DNA of 42,276 nt. It comes from Marinomonas profundimaris (GTDB lineage Bacteria > Pseudomonadota > Gammaproteobacteria > Pseudomonadales > Marinomonadaceae). Below, one piece after another: positions 8,100-17,739 of the stretch (the first letter of the stretch is position 1; the number at the start of each line of letters is the position of its first letter). A program made the translations under genes and the position numbers. The stretch spans positions 1-42,276 of the forward strand of contig NZ_AYOZ01000015.1 of assembly GCF_000508165.1 (NCBI RefSeq), read 5' to 3'. Under the pieces are notes generated by a model, which ran no database searches, was not told the DNA's origin, and saw only the letters and a list, made by a program, of their open reading frames with translations.

Positions 8100-9506
8100 T
8101 TACGCCAAACGATCTGCAAGCTCTACTTTTGCTCGCTCTACCGCTTTTAAAACTTGCGCAGGTGCAGTACCACCAATATGGTCACGAGCAGCGACAGACC
8201 CTTCTAATGTCAACACATCAAATACGTCCGCCTCAATCATACTGCCAAAAGACTGAAGTTCTTCCAGTGTCATTTCAGATAAATCTTTACCTGTTTTCAC
8301 ACCGTAGCCAACTGCTTTACCAACCACTTCGTGGGCATCGCGAAACGCAACCCCATGACGAACCAAATAATCAGCCAGATCGGTTGCTGTAGAAAAACCG
8401 CGACGGGCCGCTTCGTACATGTGCTCTTTACGCGATTCAATCGCTGGAATCATGTCAGCAAAGGCTCGCAATGAACCTTTCAGCGTATCCACTGTATCAA
8501 ACAGTGGCTCTTTGTCTTCTTGATTGTCTTTGTTGTAGGCCAAACATTGCGACTTCATCAAGGTTAACAATCCCATCAAATGACCATAAACACGACCCGT
8601 TTTACCACGCACCAATTCAGGCACATCTGGGTTTTTCTTCTGCGGCATGATCGATGAGCCTGTGCAGAAACGATCCGGCAAGAAAATGAAGTTAAACTGA
8701 GCAGACGCCCACATCACCATTTCTTCCGCCCAACGAGACATGTGCATCATAATAATGGATGCCGTTGACGCAAACTCGATCGCAAAGTCACGGTCACTAA
8801 CAGAATCCAAAGAGTTGTACGTTGGGCGTTCAAAACCCAGTAATTCTGCCGTCATATGACGATCAATCGGGTAAGTCGTCCCAGCAAGCGCCGCCGCACC
8901 AAGCGGTAAAATATTAATGCGTTTACGACAATCTACTAGACGTTCGTAATCACGCTGCATCATCTCGTACCACGCCATCAAATGATGACCAAAAGTCACA
9001 GGCTGAGCCGTTTGCAAATGCGTAAATCCAGGCATAATGGTATTGGCTTCTTTTTCCGCCAAACTCAAAATACCTTGTTGTAAACGTGTGACTTCTTCTA
9101 GCAAAAAGTCCACTTCGTCACGCATGTACAAACGAATGTCGGTTGCGACTTGGTCATTACGCGAACGACCGGTATGCAATTTTTTACCTGTAATGCCAAT
9201 TTTCTGAGTCAAACGCGCTTCTATGTTCATGTGAACATCTTCTAGCTCAATTGACCATTCAAACTCACCACGGGCTATTTCGCCTTCGATTTCAGTCAAA
9301 CCCTGAATAATCTGATCACGTTCTTCTGCCGTCAAAACCCCAATACTGGCGAGCATTTTACCGTGAGCAATCGACCCTTGAATATCTTGCTTCGCCATAC
9401 GTTGATCAAACTCAACAGACGCCGTAAAACGCGCCACAAAAGCGTCCACAGGCTCAGAAAAACGGCCACCCCATTGCTGGTTAGTGGTTTTATTAGTATC
9501 AGTCAT
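8100..9506 (-). CDS. argH: Argininosuccinate lyase
   Basis: Last enzyme of arginine biosynthesis; splits argininosuccinate into arginine and fumarate. The 468-residue product has the fumarase-superfamily signature [12 protein letters not shown] near residue 280, the N-terminal WGGRFS motif, and HTGRSRNDQ around 110-120. The ATG at 9506 gives [16 protein letters not shown]; an upstream GTG at 9521 adds five residues and cannot be excluded. It is divergent from hemC. In Pseudomonas algZ-algR lies between argH and hemC; here nothing does. Confidence 0.95.
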   Translation of the reverse strand: MTDTNKTTNQQWGGRFSEPVDAFVARFTASVEFDQRMAKQDIQGSIAHGKMLASIGVLTAEERDQIIQGLTEIEGEIARGEFEWSIELEDVHMNIEARLTQKIGITGKKLHTGRSRNDQVATDIRLYMRDEVDFLLEEVTRLQQGILSLAEKEANTIMPGFTHLQTAQPVTFGHHLMAWYEMMQRDYERLVDCRKRINILPLGAAALAGTTYPIDRHMTAELLGFERPTYNSLDSVSDRDFAIEFASTASIIMMHMSRWAEEMVMWASAQFNFIFLPDRFCTGSSIMPQKKNPDVPELVRGKTGRVYGHLMGLLTLMKSQCLAYNKDNQEDKEPLFDTVDTLKGSLRAFADMIPAIESRKEHMYEAARRGFSTATDLADYLVRHGVAFRDAHEVVGKAVGYGVKTGKDLSEMTLEELQSFGSMIEADVFDVLTLEGSVAARDHIGGTAPAQVLKAVERAKVELADRLA

Positions 9507-9580
9507 TCGGTTGGTTCCCACACAAATTCAAACAGCTGCCAAGAGTACAGTATGCGCTTCGACTTATAAAGCATTGAAAG

Positions 9581-9609
9581 ATGACGGAGTCCTTCTTAGC
9601 GAGTATCAT
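9581..9609 (+). promoter_or_regulatory. Candidate promoter of the hem operon
   Basis: ATGACG (9581-9586) and TATCAT (9604-9609) are 17 bases apart, ahead of hemC. The expected start point would give a leader of about 45 bases. The match is moderate. Confidence 0.4.
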
Positions 9610-9661
9610 TAAACGCAAGATTTAAAGGCATTTTTCCGCCCGAAACTCATGAGGAGATGAA

Positions 9662-10585
9662 GTGAAAGATAAAATTGTGATCGCAACCAGAGAAAGCCAG
9701 TTAGCCCTTTGGCAAGCTAATAATGTCAAAGCACAACTGGAAGCACTCTACCCTGACATGCTGGTTGAATTACTGGGTATGACAACTAAGGGCGATCAAA
9801 TTTTAGACTCTCCTCTTTCTAAAATTGGTGGCAAAGGACTGTTTGTTAAAGAACTCGAAACAGCACTTTTAGAAGGCAGAGCCGACATAGCCGTTCACTC
9901 GATGAAAGACGTTCCGATGGCCTTTCCTGAAGGGCTAGGCTTGGCGGTGATTTGTGAGCGTGAAGACCCAAGCGACGCGTTTGTTTCCAACACCTTTGAA
10001 TCACTCGACAGTCTTCCGAACGGCGCGATCGTCGGCACTTCCAGTCTTCGCCGTTCCTGCCAATTAAAAATGCAACGCCCTGACATAATCATTAAAGATT
10101 TACGCGGCAACGTGAACACGCGTTTACGCAAAATGGATGACGGTGAATATGATGCCATTATCTTAGCCACCGCGGGATTACTTCGCCTTGAAATGCCTGA
10201 GCGAATTCGCCAACGCATCTCAGCCGAAACTAGTTTACCGGCCGGCGGACAAGGCGCGATGGGAATCGAATGCCGCTCTGATGACGTACAAACAATCAAA
10301 CTACTAACCCCTTTGCAGCACGAAGAAACCGCTATCCGAGTTACGGCAGAACGCGCGGTCAATGAGCGATTAAATGGCGGTTGCCAAGCACCTATTGCGT
10401 GTTTTGCGATATTAACCGACGACACACTTTGGCTGAGAGGCTTGGTAGGCAGCCCAGATGGCACAACCATGATTGAAGGCGAAATCCGAGGCCACAAAGA
10501 CGATGCTAAATCGCTTGGCGTCCAACTCGCCGACGATCTGCTTTCTCGTGGTGCGAATGTCATCCTTGATGCCTTGTATCAATAA
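9662..10585 (+). CDS. hemC: Porphobilinogen deaminase
   Basis: Polymerises four porphobilinogen units into hydroxymethylbilane in tetrapyrrole synthesis. In the 307-residue product C241 ([10 protein letters not shown]) is the attachment point of the dipyrromethane cofactor, D83 in HSMKDVP is the catalytic aspartate, and basic clusters such as SSLRR and [11 protein letters not shown] bind the acidic substrate. The start is GTG at 9662 with GAGGAG 5 bases upstream. It is first in the hemC-hemD-hemX-hemY run. Confidence 0.97.
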   Translation: MKDKIVIATRESQLALWQANNVKAQLEALYPDMLVELLGMTTKGDQILDSPLSKIGGKGLFVKELETALLEGRADIAVHSMKDVPMAFPEGLGLAVICEREDPSDAFVSNTFESLDSLPNGAIVGTSSLRRSCQLKMQRPDIIIKDLRGNVNTRLRKMDDGEYDAIILATAGLLRLEMPERIRQRISAETSLPAGGQGAMGIECRSDDVQTIKLLTPLQHEETAIRVTAERAVNERLNGGCQAPIACFAILTDDTLWLRGLVGSPDGTTMIEGEIRGHKDDAKSLGVQLADDLLSRGANVILDALYQ

Positions 10586-10615
10586 CGCCCTCTAATAAAT
10601 CAAATAGGCGAATAT

Positions 10616-11371
10616 TTGGTGAAAGATTGTCGTATTTTAATCACTCGACCCGAACCGGAAAACACCCTGAGCTGTGAACGTATTCGTGCTCAAGGTTGGA
10701 CGCCGGTTACTTTGCCTATGCTTGAAATTGCACCAATACAAGACGCGGCGCAACGCAACATTATTCGCGCTCAAGTGTTTGACATAGACACCTTCGATTA
10801 CGTTATTTTCGTCAGTAAAAATGCCGCGCGCCTTGCGTGTGAATGGTTAGACGCCTGTTGGCCAATGCTGCCTATTGGCGTTCATTGGATCGGTATTGGG
10901 CAAGGTACAACACAATCTTTACTTGATGAAGGTGTTCCTGCCTTATCCAATCCTGGGCACACCACGGAAGCGCTATTGGATTGGTTAAAGCCCGCCAAAA
11001 TGACGAACCAAAAAATTCTCATTGTCAGAGGAGTGGGTGGACGACCAGAATTAGGCAACAAACTGGAAGAAAGAGGCGCTAAAGTCAGCTATCTTTCTCT
11101 TTACGAAAGAAAAAAACCGGATTATTCCGCTCAAACCTTCTTCATGTTGCCCGATATCAATTTAATATGGGTAACCAGTGGCGAAAACTTAGACAATCTT
11201 TCAGAATACGTTGCAATGCATAAACCAGAATGGAAAACACTCCCTATACTCACGCCAAGTATCAGAGTGAATGAACAAGCAAAAAAAATGGGTTGGATAA
11301 ATGCCTCGTGCGCAAATGGCGCTGACGATAACAGCTTGATCAAAGCGACGGAATTTCACACAGGAAAATAG
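10616..11371 (+). CDS. hemD: Uroporphyrinogen-III synthase
   Basis: Closes hydroxymethylbilane with inversion of ring D to give uroporphyrinogen III. The 251-residue product has the loosely conserved two-lobed HemD fold. Recognisable parts are ILITRPEPEN at the start, the hinge-region FVSKNA, and LIVRGVGGRPELGNKLEERGAKV in the second lobe (quoted only in part as conserved: RGVGGR). The TTG at 10616 has an AGG 7 bases upstream; the next codon, GTG at 10619, is an alternative. It lies 30 bases after hemC and 1 base before hemX. HemD sequences diverge quickly, so position in the operon is strong support. Confidence 0.93.
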   Translation: MVKDCRILITRPEPENTLSCERIRAQGWTPVTLPMLEIAPIQDAAQRNIIRAQVFDIDTFDYVIFVSKNAARLACEWLDACWPMLPIGVHWIGIGQGTTQSLLDEGVPALSNPGHTTEALLDWLKPAKMTNQKILIVRGVGGRPELGNKLEERGAKVSYLSLYERKKPDYSAQTFFMLPDINLIWVTSGENLDNLSEYVAMHKPEWKTLPILTPSIRVNEQAKKMGWINASCANGADDNSLIKATEFHTGK

Positions 11372-11372
11372 A

Positions 11373-12692
11373 ATGTCAGAGAATAATAAGCAAGAAACGC
11401 ATCCGAACGAGGCGATTGAAACCTCCTCAGCTGTCACTGAAAAAGCAGAAATGCAACGCGACCAACCCACAACTCCGTCCAGCAAAAAGACACAAACAAC
11501 GTCGCCCTCAAATAGACTGGTTCCTATTTCACTAGGCCTTTCTGCCATTGCAATCGCCTTAAGCGGCTGGTTGTATTTCCAAAGCACCCAAAGCACAACC
11601 AATAAAGACATTGAGCAATTAACCATTCAGCAAATGGGCCTTGATAAAAAGCTAAATTCGAGTGCATTAAGCCAATCTCAGCTCAACCAACTTATTGAGC
11701 AGGTTAAACGCTCGGAACACGGTGCCCAAACGCAACAAAATCAATTCAACACGTATCAAGCTCAGCAAGACGAGAAACTTTTGTCATTAGAGTCTAAGCT
11801 CAATCGACTCAATAACACCACGAAAGAAGACTGGAAATTGGCGGAAGCTGAGTATCTGATTCGCCTAGCCAATCAGCGCTTATTACTTGAATCTGACAAC
11901 AACGGCGCCGTAACATTACTAAGCAATGCAGATGATATTCTAAACGAACTAGCAGACCCTATCGTGTTTTCAACACGCAAAGCGCTTGCGAAAGACATCC
12001 AAGCATTGAAGTCGATCAGCGCATTCGACTTAGAAGGTGCGTATCTGCAACTTAATGCCTTATACGATAACGTACAAACATTGCCTCAAAGAGAGCCGTC
12101 AAAAGAATGGCAAAAATCGTCGACAGAACAGTCCGCGACAACCACAGAGAATTCAACCACCAGCCAGCTCACCGCGGCATTAGAAAACTTCTGGCAATCC
12201 ATTCGATCATTGGTGGTGATAAACTATAACCACAAACCCATCAAAGCCTTGCTGCCGCCAGCGGAATATCAAGAACTGGTGACCAGCTTGCAACTGCAGC
12301 TGGAAATCGCGCAAGTTGCCCTTATCAAGGGTGAACCTGTTATTTATCAGCAAGCGCTGTCCCGCATTGCGAACGCCACAACAGAACATTTTGAAACACA
12401 ATCCAATAGCGTCATTTCATTTTTGGGCAGCTTAACAGCTTTACAGCAGCTGAATCCATCGCCTGATTTACCGCAGCCTAGAGATTCATTAATGGCCATG
12501 AAGTCATTAATGAAAGAGTGGACAAATCGTGATGACACCCCCACAACGCCAAGTGAAACGATACCAAATGAGATAACACCAAACGAAGCAACACCAAGTG
12601 CACCACATATAAATACAAGTGCAGAAAATCAAGCTGAAACACCGGAAGAAAACCTCGTCACACCTAACACCAACACAGGGGACAACCTATGA
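11373..12692 (+). CDS. hemX: HemX family membrane protein
   Basis: Membrane protein that usually follows hemD; once called a uroporphyrin-III C-methyltransferase, but it has no methyltransferase motifs and its real role in haem metabolism is unsettled. The 439-residue product has a polar N-terminal cytoplasmic segment (1-48), one membrane helix (about 50-69), a long periplasmic coiled-coil region (about 75-150) and a helical domain to about 370. The tail is low-complexity, rich in P, T, N and E, with degenerate TPNE repeats (about 390-435). It starts one base after the hemD stop with AGGAAAA upstream, and its TGA overlaps the ATG of hemY. Confidence 0.9.
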   Translation: MSENNKQETHPNEAIETSSAVTEKAEMQRDQPTTPSSKKTQTTSPSNRLVPISLGLSAIAIALSGWLYFQSTQSTTNKDIEQLTIQQMGLDKKLNSSALSQSQLNQLIEQVKRSEHGAQTQQNQFNTYQAQQDEKLLSLESKLNRLNNTTKEDWKLAEAEYLIRLANQRLLLESDNNGAVTLLSNADDILNELADPIVFSTRKALAKDIQALKSISAFDLEGAYLQLNALYDNVQTLPQREPSKEWQKSSTEQSATTTENSTTSQLTAALENFWQSIRSLVVINYNHKPIKALLPPAEYQELVTSLQLQLEIAQVALIKGEPVIYQQALSRIANATTEHFETQSNSVISFLGSLTALQQLNPSPDLPQPRDSLMAMKSLMKEWTNRDDTPTTPSETIPNEITPNEATPSAPHINTSAENQAETPEENLVTPNTNTGDNL

Positions 12693-13918
12693 GGAAACTT
12701 CTCTTCTTACTGGTCATTATGATGGCCGTTGGTGGCGTTTTAGGCTTGCTGATGCGCCAAGACAGCGGCTATGTATTGGTGGCCTTTAATGGCGTTACCC
12801 TTGAAACCAGTTTATGGGTTTTGGTTATTGGCATGGTCGTGGCTTTATTTGTCATGAGCTGGGTGAAACGTATTTTGTTTATCGCCCTTAGACCCAGTAA
12901 TTCTTTAGCAAAAGTCACAGGTAACCTAGCGCAAAAAAGAGCGTCTCGAAACACGATTAGAGGCATGCTAGAACTGGTTGGCGGTAACTGGAACAAAGCA
13001 GAGAAACTGCTCACCAACAGTGCAGAAAAAGTCCCTTATCCATTGATTAATTACATCGGTGCCGCATACGCAGCCAGTGAACAAGATGAACATGAACGCT
13101 CTAAAGCACTATTGCGCTCCGCCCATAAATCCACACCAGAAGCGGAATTCGCGATTGGTTTCGCGCAGAGTCAGATCCAAATAAAACAAGAACACTTTGA
13201 AGGCGCGCTTGCTTCGCTATTGCGTCTTCAAAAGTTAAAACCAAAACACAAACAAGTATTAAAAATGCTTGTCACGGTTTACACACAATTAAAAGACTGG
13301 GATGCCTTGTTAACACTTACGCCCACGCTTAAAAAAGACGGCATATTCGACGACGACAATATGCTTGAATTAGAGCGTAATGCTTTTTTAGCACTGCTCG
13401 ATAAAATCAAATTCCGTAATAAACTGGGACAAAACAAAAAAGACCTAGTGACGGAAGTCGAAAACCTATGGAATAAACTAGACACGCTTGCTCAAGACGA
13501 CAGAATGCGACAACTGTATGCACAGACATTGATTCATTTTGGTGACGATGCAAAAGCAGAAAGCTTCATTCGTACTAGCTTGAACCATAAATGGTCAGAA
13601 GAACTCATTTATGAATATGGCAACGTTCAGCAAGACAACATCAAAAAGCGCTTAACCAACTGTGAAAGTTGGCTAAAAAAAGAACCCGCAAGCGCAAACC
13701 TTTACCTCGTCTGTGGCCGCTTCAGCCAATCTATGATGCTGTGGGGTAAAGCCAGAGACTATTACGAGCAAGCGTTATCACTAGACTCACAAAGCGAAGC
13801 TCTGGCTGAACTGAGCCGCTTACTCAAGGCATTGGGCGATACGAAAGCCAGCCAAGAACTGATGATGATTAATCTAAACCACGCGAGTGAGCGACTGAAA
13901 GCCTTGCCACTTCCTTAA
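12689..13918 (+). CDS. hemY: HemY family TPR membrane protein
   Basis: Gammaproteobacterial HemY, a TPR protein unrelated to the protoporphyrinogen oxidase of the same name. It is thought to act in late haem-intermediate handling. The 409-residue product has two N-terminal membrane helices (about 3-20 and 40-60). The conserved HemY segment QKRASRNTIRGMLELVGGNW leads into TPR-like repeats (about 100-390), for example LYLVCGRFSQSMMLWGKARD. The start ATG overlaps the hemX stop (ATGA), so it is probably translated by coupling. Confidence 0.92.
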   Translation: MRKLLFLLVIMMAVGGVLGLLMRQDSGYVLVAFNGVTLETSLWVLVIGMVVALFVMSWVKRILFIALRPSNSLAKVTGNLAQKRASRNTIRGMLELVGGNWNKAEKLLTNSAEKVPYPLINYIGAAYAASEQDEHERSKALLRSAHKSTPEAEFAIGFAQSQIQIKQEHFEGALASLLRLQKLKPKHKQVLKMLVTVYTQLKDWDALLTLTPTLKKDGIFDDDNMLELERNAFLALLDKIKFRNKLGQNKKDLVTEVENLWNKLDTLAQDDRMRQLYAQTLIHFGDDAKAESFIRTSLNHKWSEELIYEYGNVQQDNIKKRLTNCESWLKKEPASANLYLVCGRFSQSMMLWGKARDYYEQALSLDSQSEALAELSRLLKALGDTKASQELMMINLNHASERLKALPLP

Positions 13919-13944
13919 CCATCATCAACTCAAAGCTTATTGCA

Positions 13945-13986
13945 TAAAAAAACGCCGCTACCTTACTTGGTAACAGCGTTTTTTTT
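13945..13986. terminator. Terminator between hemY and the chemoreceptor gene
   Basis: Imperfect hairpin: CGCCGCTACC pairs with GGTAACAGCG (two mismatches), flanked by six or more A's on the left and eight T's on the right. It suits both convergent genes. Confidence 0.75.
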
Positions 13987-14010
13987 CGTCTGCCTGATCT
14001 CTAATTTGTT

Positions 14011-15558
14011 TTATTTAAAACGAATCACCAACTCATGCATGTCATCAGCCACATGTTGCAATGAACGAATACTGTCACTTGATAAGTTGGATTTCTCTGA
14101 ACTTTCGACCGACAAATCAGAAATACGAACAACTTGTCGATTAATGTCCTCAGACACTTGCGCTTGCTCTTCAACCGCAGCCGACATTTGCATTGCCATG
14201 TCGGAGATTTTCGACACTGCGCCAACAATGTTTACAAATGCGCTTTCCAACTCGACAATTTTTCCCAAACCTTTTTCAGCATCTTGCTTTCCCTGATTCG
14301 CAATCGATACGGAGTTCTGAGAACCACTGCGTAGCGTGGCGATAATGTCATGAATGTCCTTCGTGGAACCTTGCGTTCTTTGGGCCAGCTGACGAACTTC
14401 ATCCGCCACCACAGCAAAACCTCGTCCATATTCCCCTGCCCGAGCCGCTTCTATCGCTGCATTAAGCGCCAATAGGTTGGTTTGCTCGGCGATTTGGTCG
14501 ATCATCTGTGCTACTTGCGCAATTTGCTCTGAGCGATCCGCTAACTCTTGCACCGTTGCGCTAATGTCGTTTACGGTTTCGCTTAACTGGCGAATAGATT
14601 GTCTTGTCTCAGTCACTATTTTTTGGCCACTTTCTGCCGATTCAAAAGACGTTTTTGCACTGTCTGCTGTCATTTGTACATGCTGAGCCACATCATGAAT
14701 AGTCGTGGTCATTTGCTGCATCGCGGCCGCCACATCTTGAGTTTCGTGTTGCTGGCTGACCATGCCCTTTGTGGTTTCAACCGTCAGATCTAAACCTATC
14801 TTTGATTGCTGAGATACCTTCAAAGATTCATCTTCGAATCGGGTTAATACCGCGTCCATTCTTGATAATAAGCTCTTAACACCGACATCCAATGTCGCAA
14901 TATCCAAAGCGCGATCGGAATAAGTAATACCTGCTAATGGGTGCAAAAAAGACGTAGAAAGTCGTTTTCTTAATGTGTTTTGCAATTGTGATTGGTTCAG
15001 CCAAAAGAGGGCATTGGCGACGAAACTCGCGATTGCCATTACACCAACACCATAAAGTACATTCACACTTCCGGCTACAAAAGCGGACACCAAGCCCACA
15101 ATAGGGACGACAACCTTCCACGAAAGATAAGCACTCGGAAGCACCTTTTTACCGTTCATGATTTTTCGGTAGACTTTGTCCGCTCTCGCCACATCGTCTC
15201 GATTAGGAACGGTCCGAACGGACTCGTATCCCACGACCTTCCCTGCCTCAGTGACAGGCGTCACGTACGCATCAACCCAATAAAAATCGCCATTTTTACA
15301 GCGATTCTTAACCAATCCCATCCAGGCTTTACCCTGCTTTAACGTTTCCCACATAATCTGGAACGCTTCTTTTGGCATGTCTGGGTGTCGAACAATATTG
15401 TGCGGACTGCCAATAAGCTCACTTTTATCAAAGCCACTGATTTTCACAAAGGCATCATTACAATGGACAATGTTGCCATTTAAATCCGTGGTAGATATGA
15501 GTTTTTCTTCTTTGGCGAAAGTTTTTTCTTGTTTTGTCACCGGTGTATTTTGACGCAT
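14011..15558 (-). CDS. Aer-type PAS chemoreceptor (methyl-accepting chemotaxis protein)
   Basis: Predicted aerotaxis or redox-taxis transducer. The 515-residue product opens with a PAS domain (about 10-125) that holds the Aer signature RHPDMP (57-62), associated with FAD binding in E. coli Aer. It therefore probably senses cytoplasmic redox state and not a periplasmic ligand. Two closely spaced membrane segments (about 147-187) form a hairpin, again as in Aer. The rest is a cytoplasmic signalling coiled coil with the highly conserved tip around 357-395 ([31 protein letters not shown]). The ATG at 15558 has AAGGA 9 bases upstream. No che genes are nearby. Two perfect palindromes lie just upstream. 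Confidence 0.9.
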   Translation of the reverse strand: MRQNTPVTKQEKTFAKEEKLISTTDLNGNIVHCNDAFVKISGFDKSELIGSPHNIVRHPDMPKEAFQIMWETLKQGKAWMGLVKNRCKNGDFYWVDAYVTPVTEAGKVVGYESVRTVPNRDDVARADKVYRKIMNGKKVLPSAYLSWKVVVPIVGLVSAFVAGSVNVLYGVGVMAIASFVANALFWLNQSQLQNTLRKRLSTSFLHPLAGITYSDRALDIATLDVGVKSLLSRMDAVLTRFEDESLKVSQQSKIGLDLTVETTKGMVSQQHETQDVAAAMQQMTTTIHDVAQHVQMTADSAKTSFESAESGQKIVTETRQSIRQLSETVNDISATVQELADRSEQIAQVAQMIDQIAEQTNLLALNAAIEAARAGEYGRGFAVVADEVRQLAQRTQGSTKDIHDIIATLRSGSQNSVSIANQGKQDAEKGLGKIVELESAFVNIVGAVSKISDMAMQMSAAVEEQAQVSEDINRQVVRISDLSVESSEKSNLSSDSIRSLQHVADDMHELVIRFK

Positions 15559-15583
15559 CGACCGTTCATCCTTAAATATGGCA

Positions 15584-15620
15584 TGGGAAGCTTCCCACTG
15601 TTTTCATTAGTTAAACTAAT
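15584..15620. promoter_or_regulatory. Two adjacent palindromes upstream of the chemoreceptor gene
   Basis: TGGGAAGCTTCCCA (15584-15597) is a perfect 14-bp palindrome. ATTAGTT-A-AACTAAT (15606-15620) is a perfect 7-1-7 inverted repeat. Overlapping the second, on the minus strand, is GCCGGTAT (15619-15626), which resembles a sigma28 -10 element, but no -35 is at the right spacing. They may be operator sites. Confidence 0.4.
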
Positions 15621-15644
15621 ACCGGCGAAGCTTACTAAAATACG

Positions 15645-16568
15645 TTAACTATCTAAACTTATTTTAGTAATTTTTTTCAGCCAACGAGTCAAAACAGGCA
15701 ACAGATATGTAGGGATTTGTAACGCCCCAGCTAAGGGTAAAAAAGCGGGGCCAAGTAACCCGCCTGCGATGCTGTAGGTGAGTAAAACATTGCGGTTCCC
15801 AGAAGTAATAGCGGCAGTCAGCGCAATGGCTTTTCCATGCTTGCGATAGGTGAAATAAGACAGAATAAAAAACAGCGCACATAGCCCTGTTGCTATCAGA
15901 AAATAGTTCAACGCCATCATCGGATTTTGGTCAAACAGCACCCTAAAGCTCCCCACTAAACCAAAAGGAAACGCAAACACTAACAAGATGGTATAAGGTG
16001 AAATCTTAACCAAGAAGCGACTCAGGGATTCTTCTGGTAAAAAATAATGAACTAAAAAAGAAAACAACATAGGGCCAAAAATAAACACCAGCAAACGAAT
16101 AAAGTAACTTATCCAATCAAGTGTAACGTCTTCTGTTTGATATAAAATCAAAACAACGCAAATCGACACAGGCAATACCAGCGTCGTTGCAATCGTCATC
16201 GCCATCGCTTGAAGGCTATCAAATCCTAATGCTCTAACAATGGCTGGAGTGGCAAATAAAGACCCCGTCGCCGCGACGGCAACCACCGCCAACAAAAGGT
16301 CTGAATCAAACGCCAATAACCAACCCAACACACCGACAATTGCCATAAAAGCGGCAGAATGCAGCGCAGCATAAAACCATATCTCTTTACTGCCTAAGCG
16401 CTTAATTAACTCATGCTGTTTCATTCCCAATAAGGTCAATGTCATTAGCGTGAACAAAACAAACGGAAGAAAAGGAAAAAAAGCCTGCGACGCAGAAGGA
16501 ATCAGAAAGCCGAGCACGGCAAAAACAAACATAAAAGGAAGAGAATGACGCACAAGAAAAAGTAACAT
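15645..16568 (-). CDS. BASS-family (bile acid:sodium symporter-like) transporter
   Basis: Integral inner-membrane protein of 307 residues, almost entirely hydrophobic, with about 9-10 helices. The segment ITSGNRNVLLTYS (about 263-275) matches the conserved GNRN region of the bile acid:Na+ symporter family, and AATGSLFATPAI lies in the first crossover region. Bacterial members move organic anions with sodium; the substrate here is unknown. The ATG at 16568 follows AAGGTG. A perfect TATAAT (16595-16600, minus strand) lies just upstream but has no good -35. It stands alone between the chemoreceptor gene and a small unknown gene, so context gives no substrate. Confidence 0.78.
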   Translation of the reverse strand: MLLFLVRHSLPFMFVFAVLGFLIPSASQAFFPFLPFVLFTLMTLTLLGMKQHELIKRLGSKEIWFYAALHSAAFMAIVGVLGWLLAFDSDLLLAVVAVAATGSLFATPAIVRALGFDSLQAMAMTIATTLVLPVSICVVLILYQTEDVTLDWISYFIRLLVFIFGPMLFSFLVHYFLPEESLSRFLVKISPYTILLVFAFPFGLVGSFRVLFDQNPMMALNYFLIATGLCALFFILSYFTYRKHGKAIALTAAITSGNRNVLLTYSIAGGLLGPAFLPLAGALQIPTYLLPVLTRWLKKITKISLDS

Positions 16569-16623
16569 GGGTTTTACACCTTAATAGGCGACCCATTATA
16601 AAAACGAATTGAGTGTAATTCGG

Positions 16624-16809
16624 TTATTTTTTTGAGCCGCAACGCAATTTATTATTTTCAGGTAGCTCAGCCAACTCTATCACCCAATCGGTGCGAGCCC
16701 GATCAAAAGCAGCACGAAGCGCAGTCAATTCATCACTGGGCGCCAGCGGAACTTCTTTCTCATTATCGCGATGACGAGACTTAGGAAATGGTATCAGATT
16801 ATTCTTCAT
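16624..16809 (-). CDS. Small hypothetical protein, 61 residues
   Basis: Not recognised. A short, highly charged, soluble peptide beginning MKNNLIPFPKSRHRD. Its middle (about 25-48, DELTALRAAFDRARTDW) would form an amphipathic helix, and the end is basic. The ATG at 16809 has a modest GAGA about 9 bases upstream. It lies between the BASS transporter and yaaA, divergent from yaaA. Protein-like composition and a clean fit in the gap favour a real gene, but I cannot confirm conservation. Confidence 0.55.
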   Translation of the reverse strand: MKNNLIPFPKSRHRDNEKEVPLAPSDELTALRAAFDRARTDWVIELAELPENNKLRCGSKK

Positions 16810-16901
16810 AAACTATCTCTATTAAAGCATTGTCTGGATATCTATCGACACTCTATGGATAATCTTTAGGAAACGCAATGATCAAGCAGATGGAATAATT
16901 T

Positions 16902-17684
16902 ATGAAGTTTTTAATATCACCAGCCAAAACACTGGATCTCACATCACAGCCTAACAACGACACATTCAGTCAACCTGAACTGCTGGATAACGCTCAGCAA
17001 CTCATTGATACTATTAAACCTTGTACGCCAGCCGACATCGCCTCTTTGATGAAACTCAGTGACAAACTGGCCACACTCAATGTCTCACGTTATCAAGAAT
17101 GGCAAAAAGAACACACTCCGCTAAACAGTCGACCAGCCGTTTATACTTTCATGGGTGACGTATACACAGGACTAGACGCGTATTCGTTGAATGATAGCGA
17201 TATGGCCTACGCTCAAAAATCCTTGCGTATTTTGAGCGGTTTATATGGGCTGCTAAAACCTCTTGATCTTATGCAGGCATACCGCTTAGAAATGGGAACA
17301 CGACTAAGCAACACTCGAGGAAGCAATCTTTATCAATTTTGGGGTGACATCATTGTTGATAAAATAAACGATACTTTGCAAGACGGCGAATTGTTGGTCA
17401 ATCTCGCGTCGAATGAATATTTCAAAGCGATAAACAAGAAAAAGCTCACTGCGCCGCTGATTACGCCAAACTTTCTCGACGAAAAAAATGGGCAGTTTAA
17501 AGTCATTAGCTTTTACGCGAAAAAAGCACGAGGTTTGATGGCTCGATATCTCATTGAAAACCGCTGCGAAACATTAGACGAAATAAAAGCATTTGATCTC
17601 GCGGGTTATCGTTACGACCCCCAGCAATCAACAAAAGACGCGCCTGTGTTTATCCGACCTGAAAGCGCCCAACCGAAAAAATAG
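16902..17684 (+). CDS. yaaA: Peroxide stress protein YaaA
   Basis: YaaA/DUF328 family, 260 residues, the usual length. In E. coli YaaA lowers free intracellular iron and limits hydroxyl-radical damage during hydrogen-peroxide stress; the fold binds DNA in vitro. The family start MKFLISPAKTLD, the central SGLYGLLKPLDLMQAYRLEMG and NLASNEYFKA blocks are intact (first and third shown here as markers). The ATG at 16902 has TGGA about 9 bases upstream. CTAT repeats lie near 16840-16855, but they do not form the ATAG/CTAT arrangement expected of an OxyR site. Confidence 0.93.
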   Translation: MKFLISPAKTLDLTSQPNNDTFSQPELLDNAQQLIDTIKPCTPADIASLMKLSDKLATLNVSRYQEWQKEHTPLNSRPAVYTFMGDVYTGLDAYSLNDSDMAYAQKSLRILSGLYGLLKPLDLMQAYRLEMGTRLSNTRGSNLYQFWGDIIVDKINDTLQDGELLVNLASNEYFKAINKKKLTAPLITPNFLDEKNGQFKVISFYAKKARGLMARYLIENRCETLDEIKAFDLAGYRYDPQQSTKDAPVFIRPESAQPKK

Positions 17685-17691
17685 CGAACAA

Positions 17692-17739
17692 AGACATCAA
17701 GATAGAAGCGTTAGCATCCGCGCTTTTATCTTGATGTCT
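17692..17739. repeat. Long inverted repeat between convergent yaaA and prmC
   Basis: A 19-bp arm (17692-17710, starting AGACATCAAGATA) pairs with 17721-17739 with a single G-T wobble, leaving a 10-base loop. The right arm includes the last two bases complementary to the prmC stop codon. There is no T-run directly after either arm, so it is a strong hairpin but not a standard Rho-independent terminator. It may still separate the two convergent transcripts. Confidence 0.75.

Noticed and set aside
9895..10563. A long open frame antisense to hemC (222 codons, minus strand)
   Set aside because: It lies wholly inside hemC, which has complete motifs and a good ribosome site; the antisense product has no recognisable domain.
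11201..11626. Open frame antisense to the end of hemD and start of hemX
   Set aside because: It crosses two firmly assigned genes; hydrophobic stretches are the reverse reading of the hemX anchor.
16828..16860. OxyR-like site before yaaA
   Set aside because: Only CTAT-N7-CTAT is seen; the ATAG-N7-CTAT-N7-ATAG-N7-CTAT pattern is not met.
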